From Hsuehochloa calcarea (lineage: Eukaryota; Streptophyta; Magnoliopsida; Poales; Poaceae), in contig CM070602.1 in the NCBI GenBank assembly GCA_036346395.1, positions 14,455,098 through 14,519,097 of the forward strand: 64,000 nt of DNA, written 5' to 3'. This document shows positions 44,724 through 55,068 of this stretch, one piece after another. The position numbers and the translations under genes were made by a program. The notes under the pieces were generated by a model that saw only the letters and a program-made list of their open reading frames with translations, did not search any database and was not told where the DNA came from. The first letter of the stretch is position 1, and every line of letters begins with the position of its first letter.

Positions 44724-45560
44724 TTATGCCACACTCAAAGCATAAGCAACAATATTAGATTCTTCAATTAACCTCTTGGGTGGATTAATCTCCCTCCTAG
44801 GTCTGTCAACTGCAATGAACCGTTGTGGTGGCTGCTCAACAATATATGCATCATGAACAATAATATTTTTCTCATCAGATGTGTTATCTGAACCAACAAA
44901 ATGATCCACTTGAACACTTGAATTCTGATAACTCTCAACAGGAACATTAGTAAGCAGCTTGTCATGAAGCATAGCAGATTCATTAAAGATAATATTTCTG
45001 CTAATCACAACATTATTTGTTTCATGATTCCATAACTTATATCCTTTAACACCAGATTTATAACCAAGAAAGACACATTTAACAGCTCTAGGCTCTAAAT
45101 TTTCATTATCAACACGAGCATAAATAGTACAACCAAAAAATTTCAATTCTGAATAATTTACTGGGGATCCAGACCATACCTCAATTGGAGTCTTCTTTTC
45201 AATTGCAATAGAGGGTAACCGATTAATAAGATAGCAAGCAGTAGAAGCGGGTTCAGCTCAAAGACGTCTATGCAAACCTGCATTAGACAACATGCAACGA
45301 ACCTTGCAAATGATGGTCCTGTTCATACGCTTAGCTGCACCGTTTTGTTGAGGAGTATGTGGAACGGTGTAGTACCTGATAATGCCTTTAGTCTTGCAAT
45401 ATGATTCAAATTCATTAGAATAGAATTTAATCCTATTATTAGTGCGAAGTTTCTTTACCTTCTTTTCAGTTTGCCTTTCAACCATAGTCTTTCAGTCTTT
45501 AAATGTTGAAAATGCTTCTGACTTATGCTTCAAGAAATAAGTCACACTCTTCTATAGTAA
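44724..45560 (-). pseudogene. Copia integrase remnant
   Basis: 44724-45146 carries FGCTIYARVDNE and CVFLGYKSGVKGYKLW, the integrase C-terminal region. 45258-45485 carries the core, where LRTNNRIKF has Asn at the expected catalytic Asp and QQNGAAKRMNRTI has Lys at the expected catalytic Glu. Integration activity must be lost. Frame changes separate the parts. Confidence 0.87.
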
Positions 45561-45591
45561 TCATCAATAATCGTTAACATATAACGAGCAC

Positions 45592-46430
45592 CTAGTGATG
45601 TCTTGCGAGATGGCCCCCATAAATCAGAATGCACATAATCCAAATACCTTCTGTAATATGAACTAAAGTATTGAACCTCACCCTCTTTTGTTTGCCAAAC
45701 ACACAACGCTCACAAAATTTCAGCTTGTTGGTACTATGTTCATTAAGAAGTTCTCTCTTCCTCAATTCTACCAAATCAATTTCACTCATATGCCCAGGGC
45801 GCATATGCCAAATATTAGTAGCATTAGAATCAGATAATGAACTTGAAATTACAGCAACATTACCTAATATTGTAATACCTTGCAGGTGGTACAAATATAT
45901 AGATTTAATATCAGCTTTCACCACAACAAGGGAGCCTTTTGATACCTTTAAAATTCCATCTTCACCAGAATACTTGTACCCTTTAGCATCAAGAGTACTC
46001 AAAGAGATGTTGTTCCTTTTTTAAATATGGAATGTGCATCACATCTGTCAATGTTCTAACAATGCTATCAAATATCTTGATCTGAATTGAACAAATTCCT
46101 ATAATCTTACAAGATGAGTTATCACCCATCAACACAGTACCACCTTCAACAGGTTCATAGGTGGCAAAACAATCCCTATTAGGACACATATGGAAGGTAT
46201 ATGCGGAATTAAGAATCCATTCATCATTGGTCTTAGCACATCCAACAAAGGCAACAAAGACTTCTTCATCAGAACTATCATCAGCAGCAAGGGAGGCTTT
46301 ACCTTTATCATCTGGTTTACCTTTTGGCTTATAATAGCATGTTCTCTTTTCTTTATTCTGCAGCTTCCAGCATTCAGAGATGACGTGCCTATTTTTCTTG
46401 CAATATTTGCACGACTTGTACTCGCCTCTT
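45592..46430 (-). pseudogene. Copia protease and pre-integrase remnant
   Basis: Minus-strand translation shows the knuckle CKYCKKNRHVISEC, an intact CX2CX4HX4C pattern. DEWILNSAYTFHMCPNRDCF follows, with the protease D-S-G triad reading N-S-A. GEDGILKVSKGSLVV and NIWHMRPGHMSEIDLVEL correspond to the region leading into the pre-integrase histidines. Confidence 0.85.
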
Positions 46431-46438
46431 GATTTTGA

Positions 46439-47735
46439 CTAGTTCTTGTAGCCGTTCGAACTTTTGCCTCGAGATCTATTGTTTGAGTTCTTCTCCTTTT
46501 GCCTGCCACGAACAAACAAGTCTTCTCCTTGCGAACTTGAATTTTCAGAAGGTACCATTTGCTTCATCTTCTCCTTAGCATGCAAAGCTTCGTAATCTTC
46601 ATTAAGAGTGAGAGTATCTCTACGATATAATATGATATCTATGAAATTTGAAAAATAACTAGGAAAGGAACACAAAAGAATAAGACCCAAATCTTCATCA
46701 TCATATTTTACCTCCATCGACTCTAGGTCGGCAACGATCTCCTTAAACACCGAAAGAAGATCTAGCACAGATCCCCCCTTCTTACAATTTGTGAGAGTAC
46801 AACTTCTGCTTGAGATGCATCTTGCTGGTGAGATCCTTTGTCATGCAAATTTGTTCCAGCTTTATCTATAATGCAGCAGATGTCTTCTGCTTCAAAACCT
46901 CTTGTAAAATATTATTTGATAGATGAAGGTGAATCTGAGAGAAAGCCTTACGGTCTTTAGGCTTCTCATATGTGGTCCATATGATAGGTTGTTTCTCAAA
47001 TCCTTCCAATGCATTATCTAAATCCATCTATATCAGCACAACCCTCATCTTGACTTGGCACAGCGAAAATCTTATATCTTGACCTTGGAGTGGAAGATCA
47101 TACTTCAAAGTCGTCACGAGAAATAAATCCTAAAATTGCTGGTACTGATCTTTGTAAACCTAGCAAAAAAATTCGACCTCTTTGGTACACCTTCTGTGTA
47201 CGTTAATCAAAGATCTTCAAAATTCCTGGTACACTTATTGGGTGGACAAAGCAAAATTGCCAGAATTTTGGATTTCCACATGAATCAACATGAAGCTTGC
47301 TTTGGTGATTCTTCTTGGACCTATGCTGCTTTTTTGCTTTTTATTGACTGATTCCACATGAACGAACATGAGGACCTTGCTTGAAACCTGTGCGGTATGG
47401 TCTGCTATTTCGTTCCTTCGGCGTCAGATGCGAACGCAGCGGATGACGCCTCCTATGCTGGACGCAACGTGCGGACGTGAGGGAGTTTGCTGGCGCTGCT
47501 GCTCGTTTGACTGAGGCAACGAAGTTCGCAAGGACTGGCGCTGCTTGGACCGAAGAGACAAAATGACGATGGCTTCGGATCGATCCGCTTGCGCGACGTG
47601 GCCTCGGGATAACACCGATTGAGGCGACGGCGTGAGATGGGAGACGAAGACGTGCCGCTGCGCGTCATGGCGGCCGGATTGGATCTGCTATTTTTTCTCT
47701 CGTATCTCTCTCAAGCCTCTAATCTCCTGTGCTAT
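46439..47735 (-). pseudogene. Copia Gag remnant
   Basis: Minus-strand frames contain EDLGLILLCSFPSYFSNF and LTLNEDYEALHAKEKM, typical of the copia Gag UBN2 region, then a Lys/Arg/Ser-rich stretch before the zinc knuckle. Multiple frame changes occur. The leader next to the LTR is GC-richer (47400-47690). Confidence 0.75.
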
Positions 47736-47744
47736 GATACCACT

Positions 47745-47956
47745 TGTTAGAAAAATAGAGACAAAAGGAGACACGAATTTTTACATGTAAAACCATTGCG
47801 GGAGAAAACCACAGGCACTAATCGGCGATGATCACTATATGAGGAGTTTTTACAAAACGCTGGGGAGTTACAATGAGGCATCAGCTCTCCCCGTGCAGCT
47901 TACCAGAGTATATAAAAGGGTAAGAGGACTTAGAGTTCAAGTAAGAAATTAATCCA
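47745..47956 (-). repeat. 5' LTR of the truncated copia, outer edge uncertain
   Basis: On the minus strand it ends TTTTTCTAACA before AGTGGTATCATAGC. The outer end, near TGGATTAATT on the minus strand, lacks a TGTTAG start, so the LTR may be truncated where it meets the channel pseudogene. Confidence 0.6.
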
Positions 47957-47992
47957 CTAATATGGTATATTTGGATTCGCCCATATCAACAG

Positions 47993-49485
47993 AGACCATG
48001 CAGAGAAAGCCCGAAGACAATGTTGTCATTATCAGGAACTTCCTTAAGGTGACGCATGGTTCAGACTTGATACTTGTCTGGACAAAATTGTTGTTTTCAT
48101 CAGGACTGAAAGGCTTGTTTTGGTTGGCGTTGCACTGTTGCAGCATCGAACCGAGATGCATGACATGAAGGTTGTGGACTTGCTGGGGGAGAACACCGGG
48201 GAGTACAATGACGGCAACATACCGTGCAATCTTCTGACGGTCGCCGCGACGGGGAACAGCAGCTTCCTTGAGGATCTTCTCAAAGTAGGGATGGACCCTG
48301 ACGTCGGTGACTCCAAGGGAAGAACTGCATTGGTCAGAGAACAGAGTTCAATTCATAAGTGCATATACACAACCATTTGGTCAGTTTGAAACTTTGTCGT
48401 GTGATCAAAATAACAAAATTAATGCGACGTACTAATTTGGGCACTGTTCTTGCCAATGCCACTCAACAGCATATAGCAGCTTCGAAGGGGTACGAGGACT
48501 GCGTGCTGGTTCTATACTCAAGCACTCGTGCAACGTGAACATCAAAGGTAATCACAAATCACTAGTCACTCGCAATAACGTACATTTCATTCTTGAGAAA
48601 AATGATAACAGTTCGTGATTGATCAACTGCAGACGCGCAGGACAACACGGCTCTGTGCCAAGCCATCGCCGCGAGGCACCACAAGATCTTCAACAGCATG
48701 TACCACTTCGCGCGCATCTCGAGCCCGCACGTCGGTGGCGACCTCCTCTGCCTCGCCGCGCGGCGACCTCGACACGCTCCGGGAGCTCCTGAAGCACGGC
48801 CTGGACGTCGACTCGGAGGACCACGACGGCGCCACCGCCCTGCGCGTCGCGCTGTCCGAGGGCCACGCCGACGTGGCCAGGTTCCTGGTTATGAACGGGG
48901 CCAGCGTGGACAAGGTGAACCTCGACGACGGCTCCACCCCGCGGTCCACGACGGTGTCGCTGGCCGAGCTGCGCGAGCTCGTGCAGAGGCGGGAGGTCGG
49001 CTACCCGATAACCATCTTCGACTCACCGGCGGCGGCCGTCCGGAAGGTCGGCTCGCCGGGGGACATTCGTCAAGGGACGTTCCTGAGCACAAGGTCAGAC
49101 AGCGTGCACTGGCCTCGGGTGAGCATATACAAGGGCCATCCATTCGTCAGAAACCATAGCTCAGAAGCCGGCAAGCTGATCAATCTGCCGGGCACGATGG
49201 AAGAATTCAAAGCCATCATTGGTACGTGCAGGAAACCATGCACTGGAACATACTAGTTACCTGCATTTCGTTGGAATGGTAATAAAATGAAACCATGACT
49301 TTGTCTTTCTTTTACTCAGAAGAGAAACTGAAAGTAGATGAGGAGAACGCGCTGATCATGAACGATGAGGGAGCGGAGATCGACGTGATCCGGGTCAACG
49401 ACAAGCTAACTGTTAATTGTCACCGAAGAACTTGATGTTGGCGTCAATGGAATCGGTGGCTGCTGCGTCATAGCACGTTCTATGT
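47993..49485 (+). pseudogene. AKT2-type Shaker potassium channel, C-terminal fragment (ankyrin repeats and KHA domain)
   Basis: Exon-like blocks 47993-48048, 48144-48332, 48470-48547, 48633-49221 and 49320-49485 are separated by short GT-AG introns. They encode a linker (MQRKPEDNVVIIRNFLK), ankyrin repeats (NLLTVAATGNSSFLEDLL, DLDTLRELLKHGLDVDSED, GATALRVALSEGHADVAR) and a KHA domain (GHPFVRNHSSEAGKLINLPG, then EEKLKVDEENALIMNDEGAE). This matches the cytosolic tail of plant AKT2-like weakly inward-rectifying K+ channels. The voltage sensor, pore and cyclic-nucleotide domain are not found anywhere upstream in the window. A 2-bp insertion near 48513-48516, a 5-bp deletion near 48757-48766 and an insertion near 49411-49420 break the frame. 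The copia LTR directly abuts its left side. Confidence 0.9.
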
Positions 49486-50883
49486 AGATGTAGGTTCAGG
49501 TGTTTCCGTAGCACGTTATAGTACTTGTGCTAGCAAGTTTTTCTCCGAATAATCCAGTCATCTCTGTGGCAACGATTCAAGGAAGATGAGAAGTGTCATC
49601 CGAGTGACTTGTGATGTTTCCATTGATACGTGGAGACTACAGAATTGTGCAATTGTATGATTGATCATTAGTATTTGTTTGTTACCATAAAGTTTTCAAT
49701 CTATGCTGCGAAAGTTGTAATTGTTATCGTCTTTGTTCTTCGTTGGCCACCATGTTCTGCATAATTTTGTCTTTTTAGAAATGTTTAATCAGCAAAGCAA
49801 CATTACCAATTGTGTTTTCTATTTTTTGTGTTGCACATGTACCTGAAAATATCCTCGTGTAATTTTGAGGATGCAAATGCATTTCTGAAGTCTATGGTGA
49901 AGCTTGGGACATGTTATCATGCCCATCACTTTTTATATAATGTATTAATACTTTTTACTTATTGTACATTATATAAATTTTGCAATATTCTTTTGTAAAA
50001 AATACATGTGCGCAATTTGGTGACAAGTCCATTTTTGTATGGATGACTGAATATAGGGTTGCATGTAGTGTTAAATGAGCCAAAGGTAACTTTTGTACAA
50101 CGACACGTAAACGTTGATATCTGAATAAACTTGGAAAAAGATGGCCTGTGAAATAAGCTGAAAAGTACTTTCATAATATTATAATTTTATTGTGTCAGTT
50201 AGATCTGTGCAATTATGTTAAGCTTTTACCTCTGGAATAACGTAGCTACCATGTGTTTTCTTTTGCAGTGTTATATGATTGTTTAATTTGGTTTTCTCAC
50301 CTCTGTATAGTCAGGTTTACCTTTTCAGGATAGCTCAAGGTGGAGGGATTAAGAAAGTTAATCTCCTTTTCAGTAAGTTTCAAATTGATTAAGTTTTCTG
50401 ATTTGCACAGTTTTTTATGACAGTAGGAGACATGTTAGTGTGAAAAACTGGGGGCAGTTTTTTTTAGACTATGATAGTCATGTTGTCAATTTTGTGATGG
50501 TCAAATAGCATCTCAGTATTTTTTTTATTTATTATTAGATGAGAAAGAGTAGGTACTTGATTTGTTCATGGGAGCACGATGCATACTTCAGATCTTTTAT
50601 GGTATAGCCCTATGTATTTTTCATTGAATTTGATGCAAGCTCTAATTAACCAAGACTGAGATTTTGCCTTTTTAACATGCAATCTAATATCCCTAATTCA
50701 GAGGACAAACTTTGATAACTTCAGTTTTTCTGTATTTCAGAGAGTTTTTTAAATTGATTTTACAATCCCAAATTTTTTGATGCTTTATGTGATTATCATG
50801 TTATGTTATGTCTGAATATATGGTTCTCCGTATGCTCAACTGAATGGTTACGTATGCTCCCTAAAATTTTAATATGTTTCCAT
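49486..50883. other. AT-rich intergenic DNA, no gene recognised
   Basis: About 1.4 kb downstream of the channel pseudogene, rich in T tracts, with no recognisable domain. The first few hundred bases may be the old 3' UTR. Confidence 0.5.
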
Positions 50884-51012
50884 TGTTAAAGATATATGTA
50901 TCATTGTGTTATTTCCTATTGTTATGAGGGGTTATTTGCATATTCACCTCCTATACTTGTCTATATATACTGGCCCTTTGGCCCCATGAGAATACAAGTT
51001 GCTATTCTAATA
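50884..51012 (+). repeat. Short copia 5' LTR (129 bp)
   Basis: TGTTAAAG...CTAATA followed by TGGTATCAGAGCC. No matching 3' LTR occurs in the window, so the assignment rests on its position relative to the primer site and gag. Confidence 0.65.
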
Positions 51013-51423
51013 TGGTATCAGAGCCCATTAGGGTTACCTCTCCCGGACACGCAACTCATCCTCCCCTACTCTAGCCGCCGGTGGCGGCTTCTCTCCTTCC
51101 CCGCCGCCGCCGCTCAGTTCGCCTCCGATCCGCCGCCGACTCATCGTCTCGGCCGATCCCGCCTCGACGCCACGACGCGCCTCCATCGTTGCCGGCCTGA
51201 AGGTGCTTCATACTCTTGTCGCCTGGAGACCACCGTCCCTCTGGATCATCGCCTGAGGCCGAGTTGTCGCCCAGAGATCGGCACATCTCTGGATTCGTTG
51301 CCGGAGCTCCTCTGCCTCATCCCCTGAGGCCGAGCTCGTCGCATCCTCTGCATCCTCGTCGCCTGGAGGCCGCCACCTCTCCAGATTCGTTGGCTGTTGC
51401 TCTGCTAAGGTCCCCTGTTCGCC

Positions 51424-51543
51424 GATCCGCCGACGCCGCGAGGCTTCCCGTCGCCGATCCGCGCTGATGCCGAGGCGCTGCTCTTCTATCGTCGGCGGAT
51501 CGGATCCGCCGACGCCGCGAGGCTTCCGTCGCCGATCCGCGCC
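51424..51543 (+). repeat. GC-rich direct repeat in the copia leader
   Basis: A 41-bp block starting GATCCGCCGACGCCGCGAGG occurs at about 51424 and again at about 51503, nearly identical apart from a single-base indel. Confidence 0.88.
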
Positions 51544-52029
51544 GACACCGGCGCTCTTCGCCGGCGTCGGGCGCTGCTCTCCCGTCGCTGATCAGCCGAC
51601 GCTACGAGGCCTCCCGTCATCCGCTGTTCTTGCCATCGCCAAGGAGCCGTCGGGCGCCCGACGTGCCCGCCGTTGACAGCCGAGGCTCCTCCGCCGCCGC
51701 CGATGAAAGGGGGGAACCCTAGTCCCCCCTCGTGTGCACGCGGTTTGGGCCGTTTTCGGCCCACTGGCTTCCTTATAAGAGCCGAGAAGAAAGAAAAAGG
51801 TTGAGAGAAACAAAACAAACGTCGTTCTAACCGCCGCGCCGTCCAGCGTCACCTGTTAGACTTCGTTGCCTTGGTCGCCGCGCCGTCTAGCGCCGCCTAC
51901 CAATGGGCACCGTTTTCCTCTCTCGCTGCCTGGTGATTTTCGATGGTGTTAATTACACCGGCTTCATGTCTCACATGCGCATCCACATGCGTGGTCTTCG
52001 TCTCTGGGGCTTCAGGATGCCATGAAGGA

Positions 52030-53444
52030 TTGTACCTCCAGTACCAAATACTATTGTTACACCCACTTTGAGGTATCTGAAATTCCTAATGTCGCACCTA
52101 ATGGTGAGCCTCAACAGTCTCCTACGCCTTAGCAAACTCCTGCAATAACTAATGAATCTATAAGAAAATCACAGCGGGAGAGAAGATCTGTCATCCCAAA
52201 TGATTATGTTATTTATATGAATGAGGATATTAATGATATAGGGAAGGTAGATGATCCCACCTCTTATAAGGAGGCCATGATGAGTGAACATTTTCCTAAG
52301 TGGCTTGATGCCATGAAGGATGAACTAAAGTCTATGAGCACTACTGATGTATGGGACTTAGTAGAAATTCCTGACGGAGTCAAAACAGTAGGTTGTAAAT
52401 GGGTCTACAAAACCAAGCATGACTCTAAGGGAAATATCGAAAGGTTCAAAGCAAGACTCGTAGCAAAAGGCTTCTCACAAAGAGAGGGGATTGACTACAA
52501 TGACACTTTTTCTTCTATCTCAACCAAGGATTAATTCAGAATCGTTATGGCACTTGTAGCTCATTATGATTTAGAGCTACATCTGATGGATGTTAAGATG
52601 GCATTTCTTAATGGCGACTTGCAAAAAAATATTTTCATAGCTCAACCGGAAGGTTTTGTCGTGGAGGACAATGAGCATATGGGATGTCGACTTAAGAAAT
52701 CTATTTATGACTTAAAACAAGCATCGAGGAAGTGGTACCTCAAATTCGATAAGGTCATAAGGAATTTTAGATTTAAGAAAAATGAAGTTGATAACTGCAT
52801 ATATGTTAAGTTCAAGGGGAGTAAATTCAACATCTTAGTGCTTTATGTGGATGACATCTTATTGGCCAGCAGCGATAAGGATATGCTGTTTTAAACCAAG
52901 AGATTTCTTTCATCTAATTTTGATATGAAGGATCTTGGTGATGCCTCTTACGTTCTTGGCATAGAGATTCACCGAGATAGGTCCAAAGGAGTATTAGGTT
53001 TATCTCAAAAGACATACGTTGACAGAGTACTGAAGAGATACAATATGCATAAGTGCTCTGGCTCGCCTGTGTTGGAAATATGCCCTACGAGTACATTGCA
53101 GCTTCTGAAGCTGCGAATGAAGGTGTTTGGATAAGGAATTTCCTTGCTGAGTTGGGTGTAGTTCCGAGTGTCTTGTGCCCATTGGATCTCAATTGTGACA
53201 ATAATGGAGCCATTGCGCAGGCTAAGTAGCCGAGATCCCATCAGAACTTCAAACACATACTCAGGCGTTATCATCTCATTCGCGAACTGGTCGATAGAGG
53301 AGATGTTAAGATATGCAAAATTCATATGGATTCAAATGTTGCAGATCCGTTGATTAAGTCTCTCCCACAGCCAAAGCATGAGGCGCACACAAGAGCTATC
53401 GGTATTAGATACTTAAAAGATTGACTCTAGTGCAAGTAGAAGAC
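52030..53444 (+). pseudogene. Angela-like copia RT and RNase H remnant
   Basis: Plus-strand frames carry WDLVEIPDGVKTVGCKWVYK, RFKARLVAKGFSQREGIDY, LMDVKMAFLNGDL and LYVDDILLAS (YVDD intact), then MKDLGDASYVLGIEIHRD. Stops occur near 52532 and 52892. At 53070 the RT frame stops abruptly after CSGSPV, and after a short LTR-like tag it resumes in the RNase H end (EYIAASEAANEGVWIRNFL, then ADPLIKSLP). So about 120-150 codons are deleted. The tail TGCAAGTAGAAGAC leads into the 3' LTR. Confidence 0.9.
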
Positions 53445-55068
53445 TGTTGGAAATATGCCCTAGATGCAATCATAGAGATGATGATATTTCATTATGTTCA
53501 TGATTTTGATAATATGTTATCGTGTTCCTTGAATGAATCATTTGTAATAGATCAATAAGTATGTGACTTGTTGGTGGAACTCTTTAACTAATATGCTGTC
53601 ATTCTAAATGTATCCCTGGACGGATGTCGCTGGTCGGAACACCAGTAACTCTACGACTAGAACATGTATTGATTGATGATCATGTTTCACCGGTCATGGA
53701 TATGGGGATATCGAATCAATAATGTGAACACATGTTAGAGAACATGGGGTTGGATAGACCCATCATTGAGATACTATTGAGATTGTTATAAATATTTGTG
53801 TCATTAGTTGGTCTCAAGTAATGATGATGTATAATTCTTAGACCTGAGATCAGCATGGTTCTCTACATGTGTAATAGCACTTTTAGGGGTTGCCAACCGC
53901 TACTCGTAACTGGATAGTTATAAAGGTAGCTTTCGGGTATGCTATGAAACATACGGAGGGATGTGACTGGTCGAGATGGGATTTGCCCCTTCTTAACATA
54001 ACAGGAGAGATGTCTCTGGGCCCCTCGTGGTGATCGGATAAAGAAAGTGCATGGCCATGCCACTAGTGGTCGAAGTGTCGACCACATGAAGTTATCCGAC
54101 ACTCGATCGAGAAAGCATGAACAGTCCATGGATGACACCACATCTCACCTGGAGTTCAACCAGACATCGTGAGGCGAAGGAAGAATGCATGAGTAGGTCG
54201 CTTAGTTTGATCAGTTACGAACTAGTCGTATGGAGATACATGCTGGTCGTAGACTGGTCGAACGTAATAACAGAATGGTAAGAACCTGGTCGTAAGGAGT
54301 TACGAACTGGTCGTGACCAATTGCAACATGGTCGTATAGAGATACGAACTGGTCGTAAGTGATGAGGACCTGATCATAGATCATATTACATCAAGGTTCG
54401 TTCGATATATTCAATGTGTTTTTGGGAATCGTTATTGCTGCTAGGAACCGCTAACGACTAGTGATCGGAAAAGAGTTTCCGAGTCATAACCGATTACACA
54501 TGAACCTGTGGGGTCGCACACTTAAAGGGCAAGGATCTGTTTTGGATGGTGATATAAATTCGTATAGACCACGAGTTCCTAATGGGCCTCTGGTACGAGA
54601 CCCATCATGGATGCCTATATAAATAGGGGCGGTGGCATGGGGTAGTAGAGGATGATCTTTGGAAGAACTCCTGAAACCCTAATAGTCACGTCTTCTTTAC
54701 CATGCTGCCGGAGCTAGCACTCCAGTGCGCGGTGATCCTGCTCCGTACGTGTGGATACCTCGGAGGTGTTGTTGCGAAGCATCAGCACTAGGACGATCCG
54801 CGACTTGTGTTGATCACCGGAGTCGGAGAAGAAGTCGCGTGGTGGGTACGACCACTCGAAGAAGCAGACGCGCATCGAGTAAGACTACTCGAAGGAGGAG
54901 ACGCATCGTGAGTACGACTACGTCTGCATCAACTCGCTACAACGACTCTACTTCCGCTACGAGTCGGCGCGTCTAACGGTAATCTTGTGATCTATTACTT
55001 ACAGTGGTTCCTTGGTTGCGCGGAAAAATTTTGTTTGTGTTATTATAGCATTACCGCGTATCCCAACA
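53445..55068 (+). repeat. 3' LTR, Angela-like copia, about 1624 bp
   Basis: Begins TGTTGGAAATATGCCCTA after the RNase H tail and ends CGCGTATCCCAACA. It aligns over its full length with the reverse complement of the solo LTR 13148-14832. Length and start are those of Angela-type copia LTRs in grasses. It contains GGTCGTA..GAGATACGAACT repeated motifs (54220-54370). A TATATAAATAGGGG TATA box lies near 54616. Confidence 0.9.

Larger units (their letters stand above)
44186..47956 (-). mobile_element. 3'-truncated Ty1/copia element (LTR-gag-PR-INT-partial RT)
   Basis: On the minus strand the order from the right is LTR (47745-47956), primer site AGTGGTATCATAGC, gag, protease, integrase and the first part of RT. 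Homology stops at about 44186 before the end of RT, with no RNase H or 3' LTR. It is fused there to a gypsy gag fragment, probably by a deletion. Catalytic residues are lost in protease and integrase. Confidence 0.88.
50884..52029 (+). mobile_element. 5' part of a short-LTR copia (LTR, primer site, GC-rich leader, gag start)
   Basis: A 129-bp LTR-like unit (50884-51012) runs TGTTAAAGATATATG to GCTATTCTAATA and contains CTATATATACTGG. The standard primer site TGGTATCAGAGCC follows at 51013. A GC-rich leader of about 880 bp precedes a gag start with FDGVNYTGFMSHMRIHMRGLRLWG near 51937-52010. Homology then jumps at about 52030 to the region between integrase and RT of a different copia, so most of gag, protease and integrase are missing. 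Confidence 0.75.
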
